NCBI RefSeq assembly: GCF_029910215.1
Contig: NZ_CP110396.1
Coordinates: 1,054,001-1,118,000 of the forward strand
DNA length: 64,000 nucleotides
Direction of reading: 5' to 3'
From: Paraburkholderia sp. D15
GTDB lineage: Bacteria > Pseudomonadota > Gammaproteobacteria > Burkholderiales > Burkholderiaceae
Shown: positions 27,117 to 35,391 of the stretch, in pieces
How positions within the stretch are numbered: position 1 is the stretch's first letter
Layout of the letters: the number at the start of each line of letters is the position of its first letter
The notes under the pieces: model-generated
Databases searched by the model: none
Told to the model about the DNA's origin: nothing
What the model saw: the letters and a program-made list of their open reading frames with translations, nothing else
Program-made: the position numbers and the translations under genes

Positions 27117-27347
27117 TGTGTCCTTGAAATGACGAATAGAGAGCTGCGATGTCATGTTCGCCGACTATGCGCTCGCCGCGTGACGCGCGCATGCGAATGA
27201 ACGATGCAACTTCGAGACGGTGTTTGGGGGGATTGTACCTATCTAAAAACCAGAAAAATCCGCCCGTGATTTGGCTTGTGTCCGTGGGTCGATCCATTTT
27301 CTGCTTTGTAGCATGCATGTTTCAACGTTCAGAACGAAGATCTTCCT

Positions 27348-27824
27348 ATGCCGGTTGCGTGCACGTTTAGCCTGAATTCCAAAACAACTTCCACGTTATT
27401 GTGTCCGGGCGCCGGATTTTTTACGGCGTTCTCCGGCACATCCACGGGACGAGACAATCCGAATGCCGTCGCACAGGAAAACCTCGGGCCACTGCCTCCG
27501 GGCCGGTATTACATCGTCGACCGTCAGAGCGGCGGGCGCGCTGGATGGATACGCGATATTGCTGCGGCAGTTTATGGAGCGGATCGCCGTCACTGGTTCA
27601 TGCTCTGGCGCGAGGGAACGGGAGATACGACCATCATCAACGGCATCAAACGCGGAGCCTTTCGTTTGCACCCCATGGGGCCAGGTGGTTTATCCAAGGG
27701 ATGCATAACGATAGTCAATCCCGATCGCTTCAAAGTACTGGCGGACTATCTGCACAAACAAGGTGCTACCCTACCGGTCCCAGGCACCACCCTCAAGGCC
27801 TATGGCTACGTGGACGTAAAGTAA
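27348..27824 (+). CDS. DUF2778 protein, Tlde1-like L,D-transpeptidase effector candidate
   Basis: Protein of 158 aa with the DUF2778 domain, which is related to L,D-transpeptidases. The catalytic region is RLHPMGPGGLSKGCITI, with His108, Ser116 and Cys119 spaced as in that family; upstream LGPLPPGRYYIVDR is also typical. Salmonella Tlde1, a type VI secretion effector that attacks peptidoglycan, has this domain. There is no N-terminal signal peptide, as expected for a type VI cargo. The stop codon overlaps the start of a small membrane protein by one base (TAATG). The region is visibly richer in A+T than its surroundings, which suggests transfer. Confidence 0.75.
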   Translation: MPVACTFSLNSKTTSTLLCPGAGFFTAFSGTSTGRDNPNAVAQENLGPLPPGRYYIVDRQSGGRAGWIRDIAAAVYGADRRHWFMLWREGTGDTTIINGIKRGAFRLHPMGPGGLSKGCITIVNPDRFKVLADYLHKQGATLPVPGTTLKAYGYVDVK

Positions 27825-28093
27825 TGCGCATCGCTCGCTACACTGCAAACATTGCAGCGACACTGCTATTGGGCGTATTGCTTGCCCGATATGTCGTGAA
27901 TCTGCCTGTCGAATGGCCTTGGCTCACCGGCTCGATACAGTTCGTATTACATCTTCTTGGCAACCGGGACTACGACAATCCAGACGACATGTTCGATCTC
28001 GCCGGTGTTGTGATTCTTCTCGCCTGCCTGCTGATCGTTGGCGTCGCTGTATGGCTTGTCAATCTGGCCTTGTACCGCCACCGGAAAACCTGA
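27824..28093 (+). CDS. Two-helix membrane protein, putative immunity protein of the DUF2778 effector
   Basis: Protein of 89 aa with helix 1 at about 8-25 and helix 2 at about 57-83, joined by an acidic loop with NRDYDNPDDMFD. The start codon overlaps the stop of the DUF2778 gene, the usual arrangement for toxin and immunity genes. Known Tlde1 effectors are neutralised by periplasmic or membrane immunity proteins, so a periplasm-facing loop fits. The assignment rests on position and topology, not on sequence recognition. Confidence 0.6.
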   Translation: MRIARYTANIAATLLLGVLLARYVVNLPVEWPWLTGSIQFVLHLLGNRDYDNPDDMFDLAGVVILLACLLIVGVAVWLVNLALYRHRKT

Positions 28094-28098
28094 GTGTC

Positions 28099-29109
28099 TC
28101 ACCCGCCCACCCTGAATTGCCGCGGCGTCGCACCCACAAGTTTTCGCATCATCCGCCTAAGCGCCGTGGCATCGCCGTACCCCACCTGCTCCGCGATCTG
28201 TTCGACGCTCATGCGACTCGTCGCGAGCAAGGTCCGCGCTCTGCCGAGCCGAACGCTCTGCAACAGATCCTGCGTGCTTCTCCCGGTCGCCGCTCTCACA
28301 TGACGCGAGAGCGTACGCTCCGACATTCCGAAGCGCGCCGCCAGTTCGGACAGACCGGGCATGGCCGGCAACGCCGACTCCACATGCGCCACGATGTTGG
28401 CGATCAGATCGCTGCCGCTCGCCAGCAACGACGGCACGATGAACGGCGCCTGCGCATGCCGCGCGTCGAGCAGCAGCACGCGGGACACGGCATCGGCCAG
28501 CGCCGCTCCGAAACGCCCACGCACCAGATGCAGCATCAGATCTGCCTGCGCAAGCGCCGCCCCACCAGTCACCACGCCACGGTCCTCCAGCACCATGCGA
28601 TCCGCGTCGACCGTGCAGGCCGGTTCCAGACCTTGCAGCAACGGCGCGAGCCACCATGACGTCGTGGCCCGGCGGCCGGTCAGCAAACCCGCCGCCTGAA
28701 GCAGAAACACGGCCGAACAGGACGCAGCGACCGTGCCGCCGCGGCGCGCGTGCGCCTGCAGCGCCTTGATCGCGACGCGCGCGTCATCGCGTTCGAGGCG
28801 CGCCGACAGCTCCGCCGGGCTATCCAGCCCAAGTCCCGGCACGATCCAGATCGAGCCGTCAGCGCGCGACGTTTTCGGCAAGGGCGTCGCGTCGATCGAC
28901 AGGCCGTGCGAGAGCGGCACCTTCGCAACCGCGGCCGGACCTGCAACCGCATTTGCAACACCCCGCACGCGCCAGCGCGGCGCAGCCACGCCGACGCGCG
29001 CCGACATCGCGGCGGCGGCCGACAACATGTCGATGGTGAGTGCAACACTGGACGGATAGGCGCCTTCGAGTACCAGTATCGTGAAATCGTGCATTGGCTG
29101 GATACGCAT
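28099..29109 (-). CDS. GlxA-type AraC regulator with DJ-1/PfpI domain
   Basis: Regulator of 336 aa. Residues 5-200 form a class I glutamine amidotransferase-like (DJ-1/PfpI) domain with AASCSAVFLLQAAGLLTGRRATTSWW, and residues 235-336 are the AraC helix-turn-helix pair with SELAARFGMSERTLSRHVRAATG and VEQIAEQVGYGDATALRRM. This layout is that of GlxA-like regulators. It is divergent from the tautomerase gene, with a clear inverted repeat between them, and convergent with the DUF2778 immunity gene. The inducer is unknown. Confidence 0.85.
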   Translation of the reverse strand: MRIQPMHDFTILVLEGAYPSSVALTIDMLSAAAAMSARVGVAAPRWRVRGVANAVAGPAAVAKVPLSHGLSIDATPLPKTSRADGSIWIVPGLGLDSPAELSARLERDDARVAIKALQAHARRGGTVAASCSAVFLLQAAGLLTGRRATTSWWLAPLLQGLEPACTVDADRMVLEDRGVVTGGAALAQADLMLHLVRGRFGAALADAVSRVLLLDARHAQAPFIVPSLLASGSDLIANIVAHVESALPAMPGLSELAARFGMSERTLSRHVRAATGRSTQDLLQSVRLGRARTLLATSRMSVEQIAEQVGYGDATALRRMMRKLVGATPRQFRVGG

Positions 29110-29121
29110 GAAAAGCGCCTA

Positions 29122-29146
29122 TTTGGACACTGTAATTCTGTCCAAA
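29122..29146. promoter_or_regulatory. Inverted-repeat operator between GlxA-like gene and tautomerase
   Basis: TTTGGACA at 29122-29129 and TGTCCAAA at 29139-29146 are perfect inverted copies with a nine-base spacer. The element lies 13 bases outside the GlxA start and 45 bases before the tautomerase ATG. Control of both genes by the regulator is inferred. Confidence 0.5.
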
Positions 29147-29190
29147 CCTGCACTCTAATTCAAGCTCTCGAATCTAATTACGGAGCTTGC

Positions 29191-29667
29191 ATGCCTAACA
29201 TCGTCGCCAGATTTCCCAGAAACGCCTTTCCGGATGAGCATCGCGAAACGCTCGTACGCCTGCTCAACGAGGCCGCTGCTCAAGCCGAACAGATTCCCGA
29301 CGACGCGAGAAAGCGTTTTCTGTGCTGGATCGTCATCGACGAAATTGCGCCGGGATTGTGGACCTGCGGTGGTATCGACGTGACTGAGCAGGTGTTGCCG
29401 TGCATGGTCCGTATCGACGTCCCGGCCGGTGTTCTCGACGCGGCCGCGCGAGCCCGCTACGTGCGTCTCGTGCACGATGCGCTGCGCACCGCCGCGCCGG
29501 CCGCCGAACGGCGCAAGCTGAGCACGTCGGTGATCGTGCGCGACGTGCCGGATGGCAGTTGGGGCGCGAATGGCGCAATCTGGCGGCTACCGGAATTCGC
29601 CGCCGCGGCGGGTTTTGAACATCTGCAATCCACGCTCGGCGCGGCGAAGTTGCCCACCGCAAGCTGA
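29191..29667 (+). CDS. Tautomerase-superfamily protein
   Basis: Protein of 158 aa that begins MPNIVARFP, with Pro2 available as the catalytic N-terminal proline after Met removal, as in 4-oxalocrotonate tautomerase and related enzymes. The double length suggests two fused beta-alpha-beta units: the second part shows LSTSVIVRDVPDGSWGANGAIW, close to the second half of tautomerases. The enzyme probably interconverts keto and enol forms of an aromatic-degradation intermediate. It is divergent from the GlxA-like regulator. Confidence 0.72.
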   Translation: MPNIVARFPRNAFPDEHRETLVRLLNEAAAQAEQIPDDARKRFLCWIVIDEIAPGLWTCGGIDVTEQVLPCMVRIDVPAGVLDAAARARYVRLVHDALRTAAPAAERRKLSTSVIVRDVPDGSWGANGAIWRLPEFAAAAGFEHLQSTLGAAKLPTAS

Positions 29668-29693
29668 CCATCCCACGCGTGGCCACGCGCGCG

Positions 29694-31076
29694 TCAACGC
29701 GAGCCGTGAGCGCGCGCCGCCATCCACCACACGCCAGCCGCGAACATCGACAACGTCACCACGATGCCGAGAATCAGATTCATCGCGGCCTGAAACACGT
29801 GGGCGGTCGAAATGAACGTGCCGAAGACCGCTACGCCGAGCGCCGAACCGCTCTGCCGCGCCGAATTCAACACGGCGGCGGCGATCCCCACACGCTGCCT
29901 GTCGACCGTGCCGAGCGCGGGCGAGGTCGCCGCCGGCGAAATGAAACCGGACGCCATGCCGATCGCGAGCATCGGCGCGACCGCGAGCCAGTATGGCGAA
30001 TTCGCCGTGGCGAAACTCATGCCGAGCGCACCAAGCGCATAGAGCGCGAACGCGACGCACATCGACTCCCGCACGCCCAGCCGCTTCACGACCCGGCTCG
30101 ACAGCAGACCGCCGAGCGCGACCATCGCCGTCATCGGCAGAAATGCGAGGCCGGTGTCGAGTGCGGAGTAATCGCGCGCCTGCTGGTAGAACAGGCTGAA
30201 CGTGAACAGCATCCCGTAGAACACGAAGGCCGATATCATCGATACGAGCGTCGATGCCGAGAACAGCGCATTGCGAAAGAACTGCATCGGCAACATCGGA
30301 TGCCGGGTACGAAACTCGACGACGAAGAACGTCGTCCACGCGGCGACGCTGATCGTCATACCCGCCACGATCGGCGCCGATTGCCAGCCCAGCCGGTGCC
30401 CTTCGATCAGCACCCCGATCAGGCTGGCGAGCGCAACGGCCACCGCGAGTTGCCCCGGTAGATCGACATGCCGTGTGCGCGACGACGCCGTCCGCTCGAC
30501 CGGAGTCCGTTCGACCGCCTGCGCGAGCCAGACACCGGCCAGTCCGATCGGCACGTTGACGAAGAAGATGCTGCGCCAGCCGAACGAATGAATCAGCAGT
30601 CCGCCAATCAGCGGCCCCGATGCCATCGCCACGCCGCCACAACCCATCCACAGGCTCACGGCCGCCGCGCGGCGCGTGGGGTGCGGATAGGCGTCGTTGA
30701 TCAGCGCGAGCGAGCACGGCACGAGCAGCGCGCTGCCGATGCCCTGCAACGCGCGCGCCAGACTCAGTGTCGCGAGGTTCGGCGCGCAACCGCATAGCAC
30801 CGAGCCCAGCACGAACACCGTCAGGCCAGTGAGGTACACGTTGCGCGCGCCGAAGCGATCGCCGAGCGTGCCGCCCGTCATCAGCAGGCTCGCGAAGGTG
30901 AGCGTGTACGCGTTGACGATCCATTGCAGTCCGGCCACGCTGCTGCCCAACGTATGGCCGATTTCCGCCAGCGCGACGTTGACGATGGAGGCATCCAGCA
31001 ACACCACCGTGTAGCTGATGCAGGTGGCGGCCAGCACACGGGATGCGGCGCCGCGGTGTATCGCGAGATCGGCCAT
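29694..31076 (-). CDS. MFS drug:proton antiporter, DHA2 (EmrB/QacA) family
   Basis: Membrane transporter of 460 aa with about 13-14 helices. Motifs of the DHA2 branch are visible: LDASIVNVALAEIG in helix 1, LQWIVNAYTLTFASLLMTGGTLGDRFGARN with the conserved motif A, and GPLIGGLLIHSFGWRSIFFVNVPIG (motif C region). It exports drugs or other small molecules across the inner membrane. It is divergent from the TetR gene at 31388, with a palindromic site in between. Confidence 0.88.
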   Translation of the reverse strand: MADLAIHRGAASRVLAATCISYTVVLLDASIVNVALAEIGHTLGSSVAGLQWIVNAYTLTFASLLMTGGTLGDRFGARNVYLTGLTVFVLGSVLCGCAPNLATLSLARALQGIGSALLVPCSLALINDAYPHPTRRAAAVSLWMGCGGVAMASGPLIGGLLIHSFGWRSIFFVNVPIGLAGVWLAQAVERTPVERTASSRTRHVDLPGQLAVAVALASLIGVLIEGHRLGWQSAPIVAGMTISVAAWTTFFVVEFRTRHPMLPMQFFRNALFSASTLVSMISAFVFYGMLFTFSLFYQQARDYSALDTGLAFLPMTAMVALGGLLSSRVVKRLGVRESMCVAFALYALGALGMSFATANSPYWLAVAPMLAIGMASGFISPAATSPALGTVDRQRVGIAAAVLNSARQSGSALGVAVFGTFISTAHVFQAAMNLILGIVVTLSMFAAGVWWMAARAHGSR

Positions 31077-31290
31077 GATCAGCGGCCGCCCGAATCTGCA
31101 GCGGCGGTTTTGAAGGCGACGCGGAAGCGAAGAGGCATGACCTGTCCTGATGAAAGAGAGTGAGGCCAGTGTAGAGGCCGCTCCCTTCCCGATGCTTCGA
31201 CGCGAATCGAAGCATGATCACCGCGTCTGGCGCCACGACGCCCGACATGTCTCGCCACGCCACGCCAAATCATTGCCAAACGTCCCTAAC

Positions 31291-31313
31291 AATGTGAGCA
31301 TTGGGCTCATATT
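31291..31313. promoter_or_regulatory. Candidate TetR operator in the MFS/TetR spacer
   Basis: The 23-bp sequence is an interrupted palindrome with arms TGAGC and GCTCA and A/T-rich flanks (AAT...ATT). The 311-base spacer 31077-31387 between the two divergent genes contains no gene that I can support. Binding by the adjacent TetR protein is inferred. Confidence 0.4.
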
Positions 31314-31387
31314 CCCCGGGAGCCACCAACTTGACCACCCGCCCATCCTCGCCCAATTCGTCGCGCGCATCGGCCCGTGTTTCAGCC

Positions 31388-32020
31388 ATGCGCAAGGAAC
31401 CGCGTCAGGCGCGATCGCGCGCCACGGTGGAGGCGATTCTCGTCGCGGGCGGTCTCGTGCTCGGGCGTCGCGGCTGGGCCCGTTTCACCACGAACGAAGT
31501 CGCGGAAATTGCCGGAGTCAGCATCGGCTCGCTGTATCAGTACTTCCCGAACAAGCTGATCCTGTCCCAGGCGATCACCGCGCGGCACTTCGATCAGATC
31601 CTCGCCGTGCTGCGGGCAATCGGCGACGCCACGCTGCCGCTTGCGCGGCGCGTGGAGCAATTGATCGACGGCATGATCGGCGTGCACAGCATCAATCCGG
31701 CGTTGCACCGGGTCTTGCTCGAAGAGGCGCCACGCGCACGCGGGCCGAAGTCCGTACACGAAAAGTTCGACGCGGAATACCTGGGTTGCTATGCGGCCTT
31801 GATTGCGCAATCCGGCGACACGCGCACGCAGGAATCGATCGATGCCGCGGCGCAGGTCATCTCGGCGGCTGTCTCCGGCGCGATTCACGATGCAGCGCAT
31901 CGCGGCACGATAGGATCGCCCGCGTTGAAACAGGAACTGGTGGATATGATCGAAGCGTATCTGCTCAGATGCCGCCGGCGCGCGCGAACGGCGCCGGCCA
32001 CGCCGAAGAAAGGCCGCTAG
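31388..32020 (+). CDS. TetR/AcrR-family regulator of the MFS pump
   Basis: TetR-family regulator of 210 aa starting MRKEPRQARSRATVEAIL, a typical beginning for this family. The recognition helix region is NEVAEIAGVSIGSLYQYFPNKLIL near 37-58. The C-terminal domain binds an unknown ligand and the tail is basic. The ATG at 31388 is preferred over upstream TTG codons because one of those lies inside the palindromic operator. Divergence from the DHA2 transporter suggests it represses that pump. Confidence 0.85.
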   Translation: MRKEPRQARSRATVEAILVAGGLVLGRRGWARFTTNEVAEIAGVSIGSLYQYFPNKLILSQAITARHFDQILAVLRAIGDATLPLARRVEQLIDGMIGVHSINPALHRVLLEEAPRARGPKSVHEKFDAEYLGCYAALIAQSGDTRTQESIDAAAQVISAAVSGAIHDAAHRGTIGSPALKQELVDMIEAYLLRCRRRARTAPATPKKGR

Positions 32021-32122
32021 GGGCCATCAGACGGGAAACGCCAGGAGTCACCACGTTCGCAGCCGCGACCACAACAAGCGAGCGAGTCCGCGCCACGCCG
32101 TGCAGACGCTCGACCAGGCGCC

Positions 32123-32881
32123 TCAATCCCCGCCCGGCATCTCCGCCGAAACCCATTGCGGATCGGCAAACTCCACGCGATTCCGGCCGCCGCGTTTCGC
32201 CTTGTACAACGCCGAATCGGCCAGACCGTAAGCGGTATCGAAATCGGTCCGGGCTGGATTCGCGCTGACGCCGAAGCTCGCGGTAATGCGCCGGTTCACC
32301 GGCGCATCGAATACATGATTGCCGATCGCCGCGCGCATTTCGTCGGCGAGTTGCAACGCGTCGGCAAGGTCATAACCCGGCAGAAGTACCGTAAACTCCT
32401 CGCCGCCCACGCGGCCGATCGCCCCGCGCTCCCCAACGATGCGCCGCAGACACGCGACGATCCCCAGAATCACCGCATCGCCGACCGGGTGCCCGAAGTC
32501 GTCGTTGACCTTCTTGAACTCGTCGATGTCGAGCAGGATCATCACCGCGCGGTCGACCCGCAACGCCTTGATCGTGCGCTCGATCACCGCGCTGCGATTC
32601 AGCACGTCCGTCAACGCGTCATGCGTCGCGCGATACTGCAACTGCTGCGTCAGCGCATGCATCTCGCGCTCGGCGCGGTCGCTGCGGCCGATCAGACGGC
32701 GCGTCTCGCGCATCAGGCGTTCGAAATGGCCGATCAATTCGGCGAGCGCGACGCGGCACTGCTGCGGGTCCGCGTCGGCATGCGCATGGATCGCGCGCGC
32801 CTTTTCCAGCGCGTCGCTCTCGTTGCGGAACAGGTCCGGCGCGTCGTTCGCGGGTGTGTCCGATGAGGAAGAGGAGCCCAC
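32123..32881 (-). CDS. siaD: Diguanylate cyclase, SiaD-like
   Basis: GGDEF-domain protein of 252 aa. The active-site motif is GGEEF near 159-163, after LDIDEFKKVNDDFGHPVGD, so it should synthesise c-di-GMP. No RxxD inhibitory site is seen five residues before GGEEF. The N-terminal 90 residues are helical, as in SiaD, where they take up SiaC. A GTG at 32881, eight bases after GAGGA, is chosen; a TTG at 32911 that would overlap SiaC is possible. It is the last gene of a siaABCD-type operon. Confidence 0.82.
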   Translation of the reverse strand: MGSSSSSDTPANDAPDLFRNESDALEKARAIHAHADADPQQCRVALAELIGHFERLMRETRRLIGRSDRAEREMHALTQQLQYRATHDALTDVLNRSAVIERTIKALRVDRAVMILLDIDEFKKVNDDFGHPVGDAVILGIVACLRRIVGERGAIGRVGGEEFTVLLPGYDLADALQLADEMRAAIGNHVFDAPVNRRITASFGVSANPARTDFDTAYGLADSALYKAKRGGRNRVEFADPQWVSAEMPGGD

Positions 32882-32892
32882 CGTAGCCGTCC

Positions 32893-33279
32893 TCAGGTTG
32901 CGACCGGGCAATCCGTGAACTGGATTGCCGTGAAATCGGCCTGCAATTCCTCGCCGAATTCGAGAATGGTTTCGTCCTCGGCATCGCGATACCAGCGCAC
33001 CAGCACGCGATTGCCCGACGAAGCCGCCTGATCCAGCGCATCGAACACGCTGAACAGCATCTTGGTGCTCGAACTGTTGAAGTAAGTCAGCGTGACATCG
33101 ACAGTGATGACCGCATCGTTGCGCGAGGCCAGATAGGCGCGCAACTGTTCGATGATCGGCGCGTAAAACGCGGCGGCGTTCTCGGGATAGGACTCGCCCC
33201 GGAACGTCAGCACGTTCTGATCGAATTGAAAATCGACTTCCGGCGACGTAGTCGTGGCGGCAATATAAAGATTATCCAT
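32893..33279 (-). CDS. siaC: SiaC-family regulatory phosphoprotein (DUF1987)
   Basis: Protein of 128 aa matching the SiaC/DUF1987 family. The segment TYFNSSSTKMLF near 65-76 corresponds to the phosphorylation region (Thr68 in P. aeruginosa SiaC). In that organism unphosphorylated SiaC binds and activates the diguanylate cyclase SiaD, and SiaB and SiaA set its phosphorylation state. Here it sits between the kinase and cyclase genes with 20 and 11 bases of spacing, which supports the same wiring. Confidence 0.85.
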   Translation of the reverse strand: MDNLYIAATTTSPEVDFQFDQNVLTFRGESYPENAAAFYAPIIEQLRAYLASRNDAVITVDVTLTYFNSSSTKMLFSVFDALDQAASSGNRVLVRWYRDAEDETILEFGEELQADFTAIQFTDCPVAT

Positions 33280-33299
33280 GGCGCGTGGTCGTCCGTTGG

Positions 33300-33866
33300 T
33301 CAGATGATGGTCTTGAGGCAAAACAGCGTGGTTTCCGGCGCGTCCGTACGCGGATAGAACGCGAATTCCAGCGGCGCGCTCGCGTCGCGCGCCATGGTCA
33401 GGAAACCCAGCCCCGCGCCCTTGCTTTCTTCCGGCGTGTCGGCGCGCAAGGTGAGCTTGTACGCCTGCTTGATTTCGTCGACCGACATGCTGCGCAACGG
33501 TTCGAGCCGTTCGCGCAGGCTATCCACCGCCGTCGTCGCGATCGGATTCACGCACAGCATCAGATGACGGTCGCCTTCCGTGGTGATACACACCGCGCCC
33601 TCGCGGATCGCGCCGCTTTCGCCGCCCTCGACGAGCGCGTCGGACGAATAGTGCACGATATTCTGCGCGAGTTCGATGAACGACGAAAACAGTTTGCGCC
33701 GCGTGGGTCCGCTGACGCCGGCCACTTCCAGCTGCAGCTTCACGACTTCGCTCATGGCCGCGACGATGCTGTGGGAAAAGTAACCCTTGTGATAGAAAAT
33801 CAGATTGCGCCGTTGTGCAAGTTCGAAGAACGCCGCATCCTGGTCGAGCTGTTCAAACATATTCAT
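33300..33866 (-). CDS. siaB: SiaB-family protein kinase
   Basis: Protein of 188 aa of the SiaB family, a Ser/Thr kinase with a GHKL ATPase fold. The N-box-like segment is FIELAQNIVHYSSDAL near 63-78, and ESKGAGLGFLTMARD near 147-161 corresponds to the G-box and the following helix. It should phosphorylate SiaC and so switch off the cyclase. AGGGTAG precedes the start, and the stop of the phosphatase gene lies eight bases upstream. Confidence 0.83.
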   Translation of the reverse strand: MNMFEQLDQDAAFFELAQRRNLIFYHKGYFSHSIVAAMSEVVKLQLEVAGVSGPTRRKLFSSFIELAQNIVHYSSDALVEGGESGAIREGAVCITTEGDRHLMLCVNPIATTAVDSLRERLEPLRSMSVDEIKQAYKLTLRADTPEESKGAGLGFLTMARDASAPLEFAFYPRTDAPETTLFCLKTII

Positions 33867-33874
33867 GGACTACC

Positions 33875-35107
33875 CTAAACGCGTGCAAAAAATAGCGTGA
33901 CGTCGTCGCGGCGCACTTGCGCACCTTGCCAGTCCGCCAACGCATGTTGCAAACCGTCGCAGATGACGGATAACGATTCGGTACGGCGCTCGACGATCAG
34001 ATCGAGCGCGCGGCGTTTGCCGAAAGCAATCTTGCGCGGACCGCCGATCTGATCGATCAGGCCATCCGTCGATACGAACAGCAGACTGCCCGGTTCGAGC
34101 GCAATGGTATTCAGCGCCCAGCCGTAGTCGGCCAGACTGTCCACGTAACCCACGCCCATGCGTTCGCCCGCGATGCTGTCGAAGCGTTCGGCATTCGGCC
34201 GCAAGACGTGCAGCGCGATGCGCGCGCCGGAGAAATGCAATTGCCGTTCGGCGGCGTCGAACCAGAAGAACGCGGCATCGAGACCGTCGTTCGATTGCGG
34301 CGACTCGCCGGTGCCGTTGACCTGTCCCAGCAGGCTTTTCACGTTGCGGTTGACTGCCGCGAGCAGCGCGGCCGGATCGCGCGGGCCGAGCCGTTCCAGC
34401 GCTTGCGACAACGAGGCCGACGCGAGCAGCGTCATGAACGCGCCCGGCACGCCGTGACCGGTGCAGTCGGCGACCGCGCCGAACCAGCCGTCGCTGAAGG
34501 TGGCGAAGTGATAGAAATCGCCGCCGACCACATCGCGCGGTTCCCACACCAGTGCCGCATCGGCCAGCATCGACGAGAGCGCGTCACGCGAGACGCGCAG
34601 CATGGCCTGCTGGATCACGCTCGCGTACTCGATGCTCTGCATGATCTGGCGGTTCTTCTCGGCCTGCATTTCGGCCACCGCGCCCAGCAGTTGAAAGCCG
34701 CTCGCGAGGCCGGCGAAACGGCCCGCGCGCGTCACGATGAAACCGTCGGACAACGCCTTGTTGCCCACCTCGACAGTCTTGAAGGTCAGGGCTTCGATGC
34801 TCATGTCGGCGTCGACGATGAGCGGCTCCTTGTCCATGAACGCGATGCAGCTTTTCTTGTCGTAGAGTTCGCGATGAAACGGCTTGCTCATCTGCGACAG
34901 GAAAATGTCGCGATTGATCAGTCCGATCGGCCGCTCGCCTTCCAGCACGGCAAGACTGAGCATATCGCGGCGCGCATAGAAGATCTCCATGGCGAGCGAG
35001 TTCGAATCGGCCGCGTCGATGGCGGGAACATCCTGGCACAAATCGCCGGCGCAACGCGGGCTTGCGGCGACTCCGGGGCGGCGAAACTGCGCAAGCGCGG
35101 GGTGCAT
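33875..35107 (-). CDS. PP2C/SpoIIE-type phosphatase with CBS-like domain, SiaA role
   Basis: Protein of 410 aa. The C-terminal half is a PP2C-like SpoIIE phosphatase with EPRDVVGGDFYHF, DCTGHGVPGAFMTLLA and LLFVSTDGLIDQIG, which hold the metal-binding Asp residues. The N-terminal 130 residues look like a CBS-pair or related sensor (GLINRDIFLSQM, DADMSIEALTF), followed by a helical linker. Pseudomonas SiaA instead has a membrane sensor with HAMP, so the input here appears cytoplasmic. It should dephosphorylate SiaC and activate SiaD. First gene of the operon; an ATG 11 codons upstream is an alternative start. Confidence 0.82.
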   Translation of the reverse strand: MHPALAQFRRPGVAASPRCAGDLCQDVPAIDAADSNSLAMEIFYARRDMLSLAVLEGERPIGLINRDIFLSQMSKPFHRELYDKKSCIAFMDKEPLIVDADMSIEALTFKTVEVGNKALSDGFIVTRAGRFAGLASGFQLLGAVAEMQAEKNRQIMQSIEYASVIQQAMLRVSRDALSSMLADAALVWEPRDVVGGDFYHFATFSDGWFGAVADCTGHGVPGAFMTLLASASLSQALERLGPRDPAALLAAVNRNVKSLLGQVNGTGESPQSNDGLDAAFFWFDAAERQLHFSGARIALHVLRPNAERFDSIAGERMGVGYVDSLADYGWALNTIALEPGSLLFVSTDGLIDQIGGPRKIAFGKRRALDLIVERRTESLSVICDGLQHALADWQGAQVRRDDVTLFFARV

Positions 35108-35359
35108 TTCGTGACTACCCGATGAACGAGAAATGAGCACGCTAATGCGCCAATATGTCAGTTTCGTTACCGCCAGTAATTAAAGAAAGCTTCCTCGAAA
35201 CCCCGGCGGGATGCGGCCGCGCTGCAGGCCGCGCCGCAAACGTTTTCCTGTCCGATAGCGGCCTCGCAGGATTTTTTCGGGCCTGCGTTGCGTTCGCACG
35301 ACGACCGGAGCGGCACCGGCGATTTCGCACGCGACTGCGTTTCCTCCAGATTGTTTGAC

Positions 35360-35391
35360 TGAAACGAACGTTACATGTAACGTTCGTTTCA
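35360..35391. promoter_or_regulatory. Perfect 32-bp palindrome over the TetR start codon
   Basis: All 16 base pairs of the symmetric arms match, with centre ACATGT at 35373-35378 and outer arms TGAAACG and CGTTTCA. The last base is the A of the ATG at 35391. It therefore covers the place of the ribosome binding site, and no Shine-Dalgarno sequence is visible. Repression by the encoded TetR protein and possibly leaderless translation are inferred. Confidence 0.7.
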
